The notes beneath the pieces were generated by a model, which had not been told where the DNA came from, ran no database searches, and saw only the letters and a program-made list of their open reading frames with translations. A DNA stretch of 64,000 nt from Sneathiella aquimaris (GTDB taxonomy: Bacteria > Pseudomonadota > Alphaproteobacteria > Sneathiellales > Sneathiellaceae): positions 3,665,501 through 3,729,500 of the forward strand of contig NZ_CP112881.1 of assembly GCF_026409565.1 (NCBI RefSeq), given 5' to 3'. Below are positions 53,913 through 63,061 of the stretch, in pieces. The translations under genes and the position numbers were made by a program. Every line of letters begins with the position of its first letter. Positions within the stretch are counted from its first letter, which is position 1.

Positions 53913-55628
53913 ATGACAGCAGAAAACGACCCGTCCATTGATATTGTTGACAAACACCGCTGGGTAAGGGCCAGTTCACTCCGATTATACAGTGGACTGG
54001 TGCTTATGGTGTTTTTATGCATGCACCTTATCAATCACTCATTGGGGCTTATCTCACTGGACGCTATGGAGGCCGGGCGTACCATCTTTGTCGCGGTCTG
54101 GCGCAATCCCTTTGGAACAGCCATTCTTTTGCTGGCAATGATGGTTCACGTGGTTCTGGTATTTGCAAAACTCCTCGCTCACCGTTCCTATAAACGCATT
54201 CCGGCAAAAGAGGTTCTGCAAATCACAATGGGGCTTGCCATTCCCCCACTCTTGGCCGGACATTTGATCGGCACCCGGATTTCTCACGAATTGATCGGCA
54301 TACATGACAGCTATGCCTATGTGTTGTTCAACCTTTGGATTGCCGCCCCGGAACAAGCCGCTATGCAAACCGCGGGCACCTTGGTCGCCTGGCTCCATGG
54401 ATGTCTGGGCCTGCATTTCTGGCTTCGCCTGAAACCCTGGTATGAAGACGCCTTTCCGTATCTCTATACGATTGCGATTATTCTACCGCTTCTGGCTTTG
54501 ACGGGTTTTGTAAACGGGGCAAACGAAGTTGAAACGCTTCTTAGGGATCCCATCTGGAAACAGAATTTCTTTGATGCCCTTGGCATAACCGATGCGAAAT
54601 ACCAATGGTATCTGCAAGTCCGGGAAGTGACCTATATTGTCATCGTTGTTCTTTTGATGACGTTGCTGCTCAGCCGTATTTTCTGGTTTATTTATTTCAG
54701 GCGGGAAACCCTGGTTTCGATTACCTATCCTGATGGACGCATCGTATCCGGAGCGCCGGGGTCAACAATTTTGGAAATCAGCCAGCTTGGCAATATTCCG
54801 CATGCGTCTGTTTGCGGCGGCCGTGGTCGCTGTTCGACCTGCCGGGTCCGGGTGATTTCGGGTGAAGATACCCTGCCGCCCCCCTCTGACAAAGAACTTG
54901 CTGTTCTGAAACGTGTTGGTGCAGCAGAGGGAACCCGCCTTGCCTGCCAGATTCAAGCGGTTTCCAATCTATCGGTCGCCCCCTTGCTACCAGCCAAGGC
55001 AACTGCCCGTCATTCTTTTTCTAGGCCGCGATATTTACAAGGGGAGGAGAAGGAAATCGCGATCCTGTTCGCAGACCTTCGATCCTTTACGAAATTTTCT
55101 GAACATAAACTCCCCTATGACGTGGTCTTTGTGATCAATCAGTATTTCCGTCATATGGGCGAAGCCATCGAACGATCCGGCGGACATCTGGATAAGTTTA
55201 TCGGCGACGGCGTGATGGCGTTATTTGGGTTGGAAGACAAACCGGATATCGCCGCCCGAAAAGCCCTAAGCGCGGCGAAAGAAATGGCCGTCGAACTTGA
55301 TCTGATGAACAAAAGCCTGAAATCTGATCTAAACGAACCTTTGCAGATTGGCATTGGCGTCCATATTGGATCTGTGATTGTTGGAGAAATGGGATATGGA
55401 AAAGCCACATCCATCACCGCTATCGGTGATGCGGTGAATACGGCCAGCCGCCTTGAAAACATGAATAAAGAATATGGCAGTCAGTTGATATTCTCAGAAA
55501 AAACGGCGCTCACAGCGGGTTTTGAGGGCAATTCGTCGCGCGAAAAAGTAATGATCCGGGGCCGAAACGAACCGCTGGGCATTCACATCATTAAAGACGC
55601 TATGACCCTGCAAATCGACAAAGGCTAA
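53913..55628 (+). CDS. cyaC: Adenylate cyclase with SDH-like membrane anchor and 2Fe-2S domain (CyaC-like)
   Basis: A 571-residue protein with three modules. Residues 25-260 hold six transmembrane segments with well-placed histidines (H38, H42, H79, H90, H117, H125, H131, H162, H168), resembling a succinate-dehydrogenase-type diheme anchor. Residues about 265-355 are a plant-type 2Fe-2S ferredoxin domain (CGGRGRCSTC gives C301, C307, C310, plus C345). Residues 378-560 are a class III cyclase with metal Asp388 and Asp432, adenine-type Lys428 and catalytic N509/R513 (AVNTASR). The layout matches CyaC of Sinorhizobium meliloti, which as I recall is redox- and quinone-responsive. Synthesis of cAMP tuned by the quinone pool is the likely role; heme binding is inferred. 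Confidence 0.9.
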   Translation: MTAENDPSIDIVDKHRWVRASSLRLYSGLVLMVFLCMHLINHSLGLISLDAMEAGRTIFVAVWRNPFGTAILLLAMMVHVVLVFAKLLAHRSYKRIPAKEVLQITMGLAIPPLLAGHLIGTRISHELIGIHDSYAYVLFNLWIAAPEQAAMQTAGTLVAWLHGCLGLHFWLRLKPWYEDAFPYLYTIAIILPLLALTGFVNGANEVETLLRDPIWKQNFFDALGITDAKYQWYLQVREVTYIVIVVLLMTLLLSRIFWFIYFRRETLVSITYPDGRIVSGAPGSTILEISQLGNIPHASVCGGRGRCSTCRVRVISGEDTLPPPSDKELAVLKRVGAAEGTRLACQIQAVSNLSVAPLLPAKATARHSFSRPRYLQGEEKEIAILFADLRSFTKFSEHKLPYDVVFVINQYFRHMGEAIERSGGHLDKFIGDGVMALFGLEDKPDIAARKALSAAKEMAVELDLMNKSLKSDLNEPLQIGIGVHIGSVIVGEMGYGKATSITAIGDAVNTASRLENMNKEYGSQLIFSEKTALTAGFEGNSSREKVMIRGRNEPLGIHIIKDAMTLQIDKG

Positions 55629-55655
55629 CGCGAGAACACCCTGAATAACAACCGA

Positions 55656-55985
55656 TCAGTCGTCGGTGCGCATTGCCTTTTCATCCAGTCCGGACAAGCC
55701 TTCCCGCGCGACCAGTTTTGCATATATTTCTGATGGCGCAACGCCGGCATCCGCCCACAAGACACACATGTGATAAAACAAATCAGCACTTTCCGAAATA
55801 ATCTCGTCACGGTTCTTCTGCACCGCGGCAAGAGCAAGCTCCACACCTTCTTCACCAACCTTTTGAGCGATTTTTGCGGTCCCTTTCGCATACAGCCGGG
55901 CCGTATACGAACTGGTGGGATCCGCATCTTTTCGCTCGGCCACTGTCTCAAACAGCCGATCCAGTATATCTGCCTTATATGTCAT
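55656..55985 (-). CDS. hisE: Phosphoribosyl-ATP diphosphatase
   Basis: A 109-residue HisE, which hydrolyses phosphoribosyl-ATP to phosphoribosyl-AMP in step two of histidine synthesis. The nucleotide-metal motif GEEGVELALAA and the SADLFYHMCVLW stretch match the family. The ATG at 55985 follows GAGGGGCG; a GTG four codons upstream overlaps the hisF stop as GTGA and is an alternative. It is the last gene of the his operon here; hisI is not in the window. Confidence 0.95.
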   Translation of the reverse strand: MTYKADILDRLFETVAERKDADPTSSYTARLYAKGTAKIAQKVGEEGVELALAAVQKNRDEIISESADLFYHMCVLWADAGVAPSEIYAKLVAREGLSGLDEKAMRTDD

Positions 55986-55993
55986 AACGCCCC

Positions 55994-56752
55994 TCACAGC
56001 CTGACGGCAACGCCTGCCTTTTGCATCGCTTCTTTAGCTTCTTGAATAGAATATTCGCCGAAGTGAAAAATCGAAGCGGCCAGCACCGCTGTTGCGTGCC
56101 CTTCCAAAATCCCTTCCGCAAGGTGATCAAGTGTTCCAACGCCGCCCGACGCAATCACAGGAATTGTGACAGCATCAGCTACCGCACGGGTCAATGGGAT
56201 ATTAAAGCCTTCGCGGGTACCATCCCGATCCATTGAGGTCAGCAAAATTTCACCCGCACCATACTCGGCCATTTGTTGCGCCCACTTAACCGCATCGATG
56301 CCTGTTGGTTCCCGCCCGCCATGGGTGAAAATTTCAAATTTACCCGGGGCCGTCTGCTTGGCATCCACGGCAACAACGATACATTGATTACCGAATTTTT
56401 GCGCGGCTTCACGAACAAATTCAGGATTATGAACGGCCGCCGTATTGATGGAAACCTTGTCTGCCCCCGCAAGCAATAGCTTGCGAACATCGTCAACGGT
56501 TCGTACGCCCCCGCCCACAGTCAGCGGCATAAAACACTGCTCGGCCGTGCGACTTACGACATCATAAATGGTTTCGCGGTTATCAGAACTGGCTGTAATA
56601 TCCAGAAAACAGAGCTCATCTGCCCCTTGTTCATCATACACTCGGGCTTGTTCAACAGGATCACCAGCGTCAATCAGGTCAACAAAATTGACCCCCTTAA
56701 CTACCCGCCCGTCCTTTACATCCAAGCAGGGTATAACCCGGGATTTAAGCAT
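55994..56752 (-). CDS. hisF: Imidazole glycerol phosphate synthase subunit HisF
   Basis: A 252-residue TIM-barrel cyclase subunit that joins with HisH to form imidazole glycerol phosphate and AICAR. The N-terminal [14 protein letters not shown] has the catalytic Asp11, and SMDRDGT carries the second catalytic Asp. The ATG at 56752 follows GGAG and lies 8 bases inside the end of hisA. The longer frame upstream would overlap hisA by 70 bases and has no family match. Confidence 0.96.
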   Translation of the reverse strand: MLKSRVIPCLDVKDGRVVKGVNFVDLIDAGDPVEQARVYDEQGADELCFLDITASSDNRETIYDVVSRTAEQCFMPLTVGGGVRTVDDVRKLLLAGADKVSINTAAVHNPEFVREAAQKFGNQCIVVAVDAKQTAPGKFEIFTHGGREPTGIDAVKWAQQMAEYGAGEILLTSMDRDGTREGFNIPLTRAVADAVTIPVIASGGVGTLDHLAEGILEGHATAVLAASIFHFGEYSIQEAKEAMQKAGVAVRL

Positions 56753-57479
56753 TTGACAGCTCCACCATTTTGAGGGCTTCAGCCGGATCAATCCGACCGT
56801 CATACAGCGCCCGACCAATAATCACCCCTTCGATACCACTGGACTGCACTGCCAGCAGATTTCGAATATCGTCAATAGAGGCCACGCCGCCTGAGGCGAT
56901 CACTGGAATGGAGATCGCCTCGGCCAACGCGGCTGTTGCCTCCACATTGACACCCTGCAAGGCACCGTCCCGGTCAATATCCGTATAAATAATGGCTTCA
57001 ACACCCGCATCTTCAAACTTCCGCGCCAAATCCAACGCGGATGTTTCGCTTGTTTCAGCCCACCCTTCAACGGCGACCATACTATCACGGGCGTCGATCC
57101 CCACTGCAATATGCCCCGGAAAGGCCTTACAGGCATCTTTCACGATCTGTGGATCACGTAACGCAATTGTCCCTAAAATCACGCGACTAATGCCTTTGTC
57201 CAACCACATTTCGATTGTTGCCAGATCCCGAATTCCGCCGCCCAGCTGGGCAGGGACATCTGTTGCTTTCAGGATATTTTCAACCGCCAACGCATTGACC
57301 GGTTTGCCTTCGAAGGCACCGTTCAGATCGACAAGATGGATGCGCTTGAAACCCGCCTGCCGAAAGGCTGCTGCCTGATCTGCCGGGTTTTCATTAAACA
57401 CTGTCGCCGCCGCCATTTCACCGCGCAACAAACGCACACAATTACCATCCTTCAGATCAATCGCCGGATATAAGTTCAT
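56745..57479 (-). CDS. hisA: ProFAR isomerase HisA
   Basis: A 244-residue TIM-barrel isomerase of histidine synthesis. [16 protein letters not shown] has the catalytic Asp8, and [12 protein letters not shown] carries the second Asp. The ATG at 57479 follows AGGAGG and overlaps the stop of the GNAT gene as ATGA. The next gene hisF starts within its last codons, so hisA and hisF are coupled. Confidence 0.96.
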   Translation of the reverse strand: MNLYPAIDLKDGNCVRLLRGEMAAATVFNENPADQAAAFRQAGFKRIHLVDLNGAFEGKPVNALAVENILKATDVPAQLGGGIRDLATIEMWLDKGISRVILGTIALRDPQIVKDACKAFPGHIAVGIDARDSMVAVEGWAETSETSALDLARKFEDAGVEAIIYTDIDRDGALQGVNVEATAALAEAISIPVIASGGVASIDDIRNLLAVQSSGIEGVIIGRALYDGRIDPAEALKMVELSNA

Positions 57480-58033
57480 GTTGACGCCTCCTCCTGAAGG
57501 TCTTTCATATAGTAAAAGCCATCCACGAACTTCTCTCCGTTCCAGGCATATTTTTCTTTTGTCGCCCACCGCTTGAAGCCACTGCTTTCAATCAGGGAAA
57601 TAGCCGCTTTCTGTGTTTCACGCACATCAACTTCAAGGATCTTGAAGCCCTGCTTGGCGGCGGACTGCTCTATCACGGCCAACAGTCCGATGGCCAGACC
57701 ATGCCCCCGCGCGTAAGGCGCTATAAAAAAGGTAGAAATCTGCGCAATATGCGCACTGGCTTCATTGTTGGGAAACGGCTTAACAAGCTGGCCTGAGCCA
57801 ACGATGCAGCCCTCCAGACGTGCGCAATACACTTCACGGACCGGAATAGTGACAACACCTTTCCAGAAGGCTTCCTGAACGGACCGTTGAGGCGGGGTTA
57901 GCCAACCAAACCCATTACCATCCACAATCGCCTGGTTGGAAGCATCACACAGGTCATCCATGTCTGCAGCATTCAGTTCCGTCATCAGTTCGATAACCGG
58001 CTGTTGGATAATTCTGTTATTGCTGTCGGGCAT
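57476..58033 (-). CDS. GNAT family N-acetyltransferase inside the his operon
   Basis: A 185-residue GNAT acetyltransferase. Its acetyl-CoA-binding region is [19 protein letters not shown], followed by [19 protein letters not shown]. It lies between hisH (11-base gap) and hisA (4-base overlap), so it is co-transcribed with histidine genes. Substrate unknown; no histidine pathway step needs an acetyltransferase. AAAGGA precedes the ATG. Confidence 0.82.
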   Translation of the reverse strand: MPDSNNRIIQQPVIELMTELNAADMDDLCDASNQAIVDGNGFGWLTPPQRSVQEAFWKGVVTIPVREVYCARLEGCIVGSGQLVKPFPNNEASAHIAQISTFFIAPYARGHGLAIGLLAVIEQSAAKQGFKILEVDVRETQKAAISLIESSGFKRWATKEKYAWNGEKFVDGFYYMKDLQEEAST

Positions 58034-58044
58034 CCAAATATCCT

Positions 58045-58683
58045 TTACGGTTTCCAGGTCAGGAAATTACCGATTAGGCGCAATCCCGCTTCCTGACTTT
58101 TTTCCGGATGGAACTGGGTTCCAACCATATTGTCTTTTCCAATAATCGCTGTCACTGTGCCCCCATAATCAACGGTTGCCAGAACATCCTTTTGATCGTG
58201 GGCAGCAACATGATAGCTATGCACGAAATAAATATGATCCCCGTTTTTCAGGCCGTCCAAAAGAATATGATCTGACTGCAGGTTAAGTTCATTCCAGCCC
58301 ATATGCGGTATCTTCAGCGACGGATCGTTTGGTTTTAAAGCCGTCACTTCCCCCGGGATCCAGCCAAACCCATCGGTTTCCCCATATTCAAGGCTGCGAC
58401 TGGCCATCAATTGCATGCCAACGCAGATCCCCATAAAGGGCATCGCACGCGTTACAACAGCTTCCTGCAACGCATCCCACATACCATCCAGGTTATTCAG
58501 TCCAACCTGACAATCCCGAAAGGCCCCGACACCGGGCAGTACAATCCGGTCCGCGCGCGCGACAACATCAGGATCGCTGGTCACAACCACAGTATGTTCA
58601 AGACCTCTTTCGCGAACGGCCCGTTCAAATGCCTTTGCAGCAGAACGCAGATTTCCAGAACCATAATCAATTATTGTAATCAT
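58045..58683 (-). CDS. hisH: Imidazole glycerol phosphate synthase subunit HisH
   Basis: A 212-residue class I glutamine amidotransferase that feeds ammonia to HisF. The nucleophile is C87 (GICVGMQLM) and the catalytic His/Glu are in QFHPEKSQ. The N-terminal [11 protein letters not shown] is typical. The ATG at 58683 follows GGAAAAG and lies 17 bases inside the end of the DUF2628 gene; an in-frame start at 58719 has no support. Confidence 0.96.
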   Translation of the reverse strand: MITIIDYGSGNLRSAAKAFERAVRERGLEHTVVVTSDPDVVARADRIVLPGVGAFRDCQVGLNNLDGMWDALQEAVVTRAMPFMGICVGMQLMASRSLEYGETDGFGWIPGEVTALKPNDPSLKIPHMGWNELNLQSDHILLDGLKNGDHIYFVHSYHVAAHDQKDVLATVDYGGTVTAIIGKDNMVGTQFHPEKSQEAGLRLIGNFLTWKP

Positions 58684-59116
58684 TTTCTTTTCCACTCGTC
58701 CCGGCAAGATCCGGGGCAACAGGTGTAACAGATGCCTTGTATAATTGGTCTTTGAGCGCCTGTATTGCTAATCTTTCCGCCCCGTCGCGTGTATTTGCCA
58801 TCACCGGGGCGGCTTCCTGATACCCGGCTTTGCGCCTCTGTTCGGCTTTTAACAGGGGTACGGCCCAGGCGAAAATCAAGTTTGTTCCCAAGGACAGTGA
58901 AAACGCAGTCGTTTGCGGAACGGATAACATGTTCAACAGGATCGTTGTCAGGAAAATAACCGCGACATACAGAATAAGGGGAAGCCACAGCCGGTTCATC
59001 AACGCGTAGAGTGCAGGCAGCATAAAGGCTAACCAGTGAAAGCTGTCGCGGTCAACAATCAACCCCGCACCATCCAACGGTCTGTCCATATGATAAAAGA
59101 CAGAATAAGTTTTCAT
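58667..59116 (-). CDS. DUF2628 membrane protein
   Basis: A 149-residue DUF2628 protein. [10 protein letters not shown] starts the domain, and about three transmembrane segments follow (residues 28-90). Its function is unknown, but it is often found between hisB and hisH in Alphaproteobacteria, as here. It starts 24 bases after hisB and overlaps hisH by 17 bases. Its C-terminal tail is polar. Confidence 0.85.
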   Translation of the reverse strand: MKTYSVFYHMDRPLDGAGLIVDRDSFHWLAFMLPALYALMNRLWLPLILYVAVIFLTTILLNMLSVPQTTAFSLSLGTNLIFAWAVPLLKAEQRRKAGYQEAAPVMANTRDGAERLAIQALKDQLYKASVTPVAPDLAGTSGKENDYNN

Positions 59117-59140
59117 CCCATCACTGCCGGGACTGAACCC

Positions 59141-59740
59141 TTACAGGCTTCCGCCCAGCACTCCCTTTGTCGACGGAACAGCATCCGCCCGCCGTGGATC
59201 AATCTCTACTGCATCCCGCAAAGACCGGGCCAGCGCTTTAAAACAGCTCTCGATGATATGATGGTTATTTTCGCCATACAGATTTTCGACATGCAAAGTA
59301 ATGCCCGCTCCATGAGCAAAGGCCTGGAACCATTCTTTAAACAATTCCGTGTCCATTTCACCCAGTTTGTCGCGGGTAAAAGCAACTTTCCAGATCAGGT
59401 AAGGTCGGTTGGAGATATCCAGGGCAACCCTTGTCAGCGTTTCATCCATTGGAATAAGGGCATTGGCATAGCGGCGAATCCCTTTCAGGTCGCCTAACGC
59501 CTCTGCAAAGGCGAGGCCCACTGCAATTCCCACATCCTCGGTTGTGTGGTGGAAGTCAATATGCAGGTCGCCTTCAGCACGGATATGAAGGTCAATCAGA
59601 CTATGTCGGGACAGTTGTTCCATCATGTGATCCAGAAACCCAATTCCGGTTTTCACATCATATTTACCTGTACCGTCCAGATTGAGGCTTACTTCAATCT
59701 TGGTTTCGTTCGTAATCCGTTCTTGACGACCTTCACGCAT
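59141..59740 (-). CDS. hisB: Imidazoleglycerol-phosphate dehydratase
   Basis: A 199-residue HisB dehydratase (single-function form, without the phosphatase domain). The metal-binding motifs [10 protein letters not shown] and [12 protein letters not shown] are intact, and [15 protein letters not shown] opens the first repeat. The ATG at 59740 follows AAAGGAA; earlier in-frame starts at 59761 and 59779 lack a ribosome binding site. It heads the his operon seen here; hisG, hisD, hisC and hisI are not in the operon. Confidence 0.96.
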   Translation of the reverse strand: MREGRQERITNETKIEVSLNLDGTGKYDVKTGIGFLDHMMEQLSRHSLIDLHIRAEGDLHIDFHHTTEDVGIAVGLAFAEALGDLKGIRRYANALIPMDETLTRVALDISNRPYLIWKVAFTRDKLGEMDTELFKEWFQAFAHGAGITLHVENLYGENNHHIIESCFKALARSLRDAVEIDPRRADAVPSTKGVLGGSL

Positions 59741-59863
59741 GAAAATTCCTTTCCGGCGCATAAATTGAGACGCAGTCACGCGAGGATATAGCAGGAAGTC
59801 CCTATAAATCCAAGCATTGACAGAAAGAGAATGGGTATTCGGTCGTAAAAAATGAAATATTTT

Positions 59864-60091
59864 TTATAAGTTTGCAGGGATACCTGTGTTCACAGGCGGG
59901 ATGGTTTGCGCCCGGGAAACGGTTGCAAGCTGCTCTTCGGCGCAGTTCATTGCGAAATCCAGACGAGCGGCCAACTCCTTTTCACCGTCCCGTATGGCAT
60001 CCACCTTTAAATAGGCAAGGATTTCAAAGATTGCCTTTAAATTCGCCTGTTTTTCTGGGGAAGGCGGGGTATGCTGCAGTGTCGCGTTCAT
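59864..60091 (-). CDS. Unrecognised 75-residue protein
   Basis: I do not recognise this small acidic helical protein. Most of it is probably two helices (KQANLKAIFEILAYLKVDAI and EKELAARLDFAMNCAEEQL), with a Pro-rich tail. The ATG at 60091 follows GGAG with a 6-base spacer; a TTG four codons upstream is possible. It diverges from hslV, 123 bases from hisB. The good ribosome binding site and helical periodicity support a real gene. Confidence 0.6.
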   Translation of the reverse strand: MNATLQHTPPSPEKQANLKAIFEILAYLKVDAIRDGEKELAARLDFAMNCAEEQLATVSRAQTIPPVNTGIPANL

Positions 60092-60186
60092 TGTCGTCTC
60101 CAATTTTATGCCCCTCCGGGCCGTTTACATACAAACGCCTGACTGTTTCATCTGTGACAGGATTTCTGGTCAAATGGAGGTTCAAC

Positions 60187-60215
60187 CTTGACCGACGAAT
60201 TAAAATGGTTACATC
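60187..60215 (+). promoter_or_regulatory. Possible heat-shock promoter of hslVU
   Basis: CTTGAC (60187-60192) is followed after 17 bases by TACATC (60210-60215), 40 bases before the hslV ATG. The -35 matches the sigma-32 type well; the -10 is poor. hslVU is heat-induced in many bacteria, which makes it plausible. Confidence 0.35.
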
Positions 60216-60254
60216 GTCTTTCATAAAGACACGTTACTGGAAGAATGAAATTAA

Positions 60255-60803
60255 ATGTCTGAACAACTGGAAAGCTGGCACGGGACGACAATCCTGTCCG
60301 TCAGAAAAAACGGCAAGGTCGTTGTTGCAGGGGATGGTCAAGTATCCCTTGGTCAAACCGTCATTAAGGGAAATGCGCGCAAAGTGCGCAGAATTGGTGC
60401 GGGCGGCCATGTTATCGTTGGATTTGCTGGCGCAACAGCCGATGCCTTTACGCTCTTCGAACGTCTGGAAGGCAAGTTGGAACAACATCCCGGAAATCTG
60501 ACACGGGCCTGTGTTGAACTCGCAAAAGACTGGCGCACAGACAAATATCTGAGACGTCTGGAAGCGATGATGGCGGTTGCGGATAAAGATGTTTCGTTGA
60601 CCCTGACCGGGAACGGGGATGTGCTTGAGCCCGATGACGGCATTATCGCCATTGGTTCTGGCGGTAATTTCGCCCTGTCTGCCGCCCGTGCCCTGATTGA
60701 TATCGACGGACTGGAAGCCGAAGATATTGTGCGCAAGTCCATGGAAGTTGCCGCCGATATCTGTGTCTATACAAACCGGAATTTTACTATCGAGAGTATC
60801 TGA
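60255..60803 (+). CDS. hslV: ATP-dependent protease subunit HslV
   Basis: A 182-residue proteasome-like peptidase of the HslUV protease. The catalytic Thr follows a short leader: [10 protein letters not shown] puts Thr11 after Gly10, so a 10-residue N-terminal leader must be removed for activity, unlike E. coli HslV which starts TTI after its Met. [10 protein letters not shown] and [14 protein letters not shown] are standard. hslU follows 4 bases later. Confidence 0.95.
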   Translation: MSEQLESWHGTTILSVRKNGKVVVAGDGQVSLGQTVIKGNARKVRRIGAGGHVIVGFAGATADAFTLFERLEGKLEQHPGNLTRACVELAKDWRTDKYLRRLEAMMAVADKDVSLTLTGNGDVLEPDDGIIAIGSGGNFALSAARALIDIDGLEAEDIVRKSMEVAADICVYTNRNFTIESI

Positions 60804-60807
60804 GATT

Positions 60808-62118
60808 ATGACCAACCTAAGCCCCCGTGAAATCGTCTATGAACTGGACCGGCATATTGTAGGTCAGGCAGACGCGAAGCGATCTGTGGCCATTGCTTTA
60901 CGGAACCGTTGGCGCCGCCAGCAACTGTCTGAGGACATGCGCGAAGAAGTGCTTCCAAAAAATATTCTAATGATTGGCCCAACAGGCATTGGTAAAACAG
61001 AAATTTCACGCCGTCTGGCCAAACTGGCAAATGCCCCTTTTCTAAAGGTTGAAGCAACAAAATTCACAGAAGTGGGATATGTCGGCCGGGACGTCGAGCA
61101 GATCATCCGCGACCTGATGGAAATCGCGATCAACATGGTGCGTGAGGATCAGCGGGTTATGGTCAAGGCAAAAGCCGAACTTGCCGCAGAAGAAAGAGTT
61201 CTGGATGCGCTGGTTGGTGAGGACGCCTCTTCAGACACCCGCCAGAAATTCAGAAAAATGCTGCGAGAAGGAGCACTGGACGATAAAGAAATCGAACTGC
61301 ATGTCGCGGATAACAGCAATGCCGGAATGCCCACTTTTGAAATCCCGGGAATGCCCGGCGCGCAAATGGGCATGATGAACCTGAACGATATCTTCGGCAA
61401 ACTCGGCCCGCAAAAAACCAAACCGCGCAAAATGAACGTCTCTGAAAGCTATGGTGTTTTAATCGACGAAGAAGGCGACAAACTGCTTGATGAGGACGCG
61501 ATTATTCTGGAAGCTAAAGAGCTTGTTGAAAATGGCTCGATTGTTGTTCTGGATGAAATTGACAAAATCTGCGCCCGAAGTGATCGGCAGGGTGCTGATG
61601 TCAGTCGCGAGGGTGTGCAGCGGGATCTTTTACCGCTCATCGAAGGGACAATCGTAAACACCAAATATGGAACGATCAAAACCGACCATATTCTGTTTAT
61701 CGCGTCAGGTGCCTTTCACATTGCCAAACCTTCTGATTTATTGCCGGAGCTGCAAGGACGCCTGCCAATCCGGGTGGAATTGCAGGCCTTAACAGAAGAA
61801 GATCTGAAGCGCATCCTGACAGAGCCCGAAGCCAGTCTCATCAAACAGTATATCGCCTTGATGAATACCGAAAATGTCACCTTGACCTTCACCGACGATG
61901 CCATTGAAAAAATTGCGGCCATTTCGGCGAACGTCAATGCCAGTGTTGAAAATATCGGAGCACGGCGACTTCACACCATTTTGGAAAAAGTGCTGGAGGA
62001 TATAAGCTTTACAGCAACCGATAGTCCGGACACCGAAGTGATTATCGATGCAAAATATGTTGAAAAACATGTTGGGCAATTGACCACCGATTCCGACTTG
62101 TCGAAGTTCATTTTGTAA
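60808..62118 (+). CDS. hslU: ATP-dependent protease ATPase subunit HslU
   Basis: A 436-residue AAA+ unfoldase of HslUV. Walker [10 protein letters not shown] is at 57-65, Walker B is in [11 protein letters not shown], and the pore motif GYVGRDVE and C-terminal SKFIL tail that docks into HslV are intact. The I-domain lies between about 110 and 240. The ATG at 60808 is chosen; the frame extends upstream into hslV but has no match there. Confidence 0.97.
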   Translation: MTNLSPREIVYELDRHIVGQADAKRSVAIALRNRWRRQQLSEDMREEVLPKNILMIGPTGIGKTEISRRLAKLANAPFLKVEATKFTEVGYVGRDVEQIIRDLMEIAINMVREDQRVMVKAKAELAAEERVLDALVGEDASSDTRQKFRKMLREGALDDKEIELHVADNSNAGMPTFEIPGMPGAQMGMMNLNDIFGKLGPQKTKPRKMNVSESYGVLIDEEGDKLLDEDAIILEAKELVENGSIVVLDEIDKICARSDRQGADVSREGVQRDLLPLIEGTIVNTKYGTIKTDHILFIASGAFHIAKPSDLLPELQGRLPIRVELQALTEEDLKRILTEPEASLIKQYIALMNTENVTLTFTDDAIEKIAAISANVNASVENIGARRLHTILEKVLEDISFTATDSPDTEVIIDAKYVEKHVGQLTTDSDLSKFIL

Positions 62119-62134
62119 TCCGAAACCGCGCAAT

Positions 62135-62157
62135 GAGGCCTGCCGCAGGTGGGCCTC
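62135..62157. other. Hairpin after hslU
   Basis: GAGGCC (62135-62140) pairs with GGCCTC (62152-62157), 17 bases past the hslU stop. No T-run follows, so it is a weak terminator candidate at most. Confidence 0.4.
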
Positions 62158-62261
62158 CTGCCAAACTTTTCTGATCGTCTTCCATCCTAAGGCTTAGGGA
62201 TTGCTTAATAAAAACATCGTAGATTGAACAACTATCATTTCAATTCCAACGGTGTGCTAAA

Positions 62262-63032
62262 ATGAAAATTCTAACAGAAGCAGAACTGGAAAAGCAGTAT
62301 GAGATCGAAGCCCTGGATGAGGCCAGAGATGTCGTGGCGGGCTTGGAAGTTCGGATGCAGCAAATAAGGGGCGGAACACTTGACCCCAAGGAAGCTGCGA
62401 TGCTTCTGGCGCAGGACGCTTCAAACCTGCGCCTGAAAGCCAAGGCCGTTAATCTTCCGGGTCTGACCCCGCTTAGCCATCGTTTGGATGAATATCTGGC
62501 CCAGGCTGATCAAATTACCGATAAAAATCTCATGGATCTTCAGCGGTTCAGCGACAGAATCAGTGCGGTTCTGGATGGTGATGTTATTCCGCCAGAAGAG
62601 ATTGCGACTGTTATTCGGGATCTTCCTCATAAAAGCACCTTTGAAGTCACCGATATTACAGTAACTGACACCGAAGTAACCCTGATTTTACCACAAAAAA
62701 CAGCGGCCCGTGTTGTCGAACGTGAACTTGCCGCCTGTGGTTATCGTGTTTCAACCGTTCTCGACCCGATTGAAGCGTTTGAAATTGTTCTGGAAACTAA
62801 GCCGGATCTGGTAATCACAACCGCGGTTATGCCGCGTCTTTCAGGAATTGATCTGGCCTGTGCCCTCTCAGCAATGCCGACAACCAAAGATATTCCAGTT
62901 GCCGTTTTGACCAGTCTGGAACCCAATCATCCAGATTTACGAGCCCTTCCGATGAACGTCGGGATTATCCGCAGGGGTCCAAATTTCGGAAATGACCTTG
63001 CTGATACGCTCCAACGATTTGCGATCACCTGA
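62262..63032 (+). CDS. Receiver-like protein lacking the phospho-acceptor Asp
   Basis: A 256-residue protein in two parts. Residues about 45-105 are helical and resemble an HPt-like bundle (LKAKAVNLPGLTPLSHRLDEYL) but lack the acceptor His. Residues about 138-256 look like a receiver domain (PDLVITTAVMPRLSGIDLA), but the acceptor Asp position is T187, four residues before the conserved MP. It may therefore act as a non-phosphorylated adaptor or be regulated otherwise. It follows hslU by 143 bases, so it has its own promoter. The fold call is by eye. Confidence 0.7.
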   Translation: MKILTEAELEKQYEIEALDEARDVVAGLEVRMQQIRGGTLDPKEAAMLLAQDASNLRLKAKAVNLPGLTPLSHRLDEYLAQADQITDKNLMDLQRFSDRISAVLDGDVIPPEEIATVIRDLPHKSTFEVTDITVTDTEVTLILPQKTAARVVERELAACGYRVSTVLDPIEAFEIVLETKPDLVITTAVMPRLSGIDLACALSAMPTTKDIPVAVLTSLEPNHPDLRALPMNVGIIRRGPNFGNDLADTLQRFAIT

Positions 63033-63042
63033 TCCTCACAAT

Positions 63043-63061
63043 AAGGGGGTCATACCCCCTT
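63043..63061. other. Perfect hairpin at the convergent gene ends
   Basis: AAGGGGGT (63043-63050), CAT, then ACCCCCTT (63054-63061) form a perfect 8-bp stem. It overlaps the stop codon of the crotonase gene and lies 11 bases past the receiver-like gene. No T-run follows; it may weakly terminate both transcripts. Confidence 0.6.
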
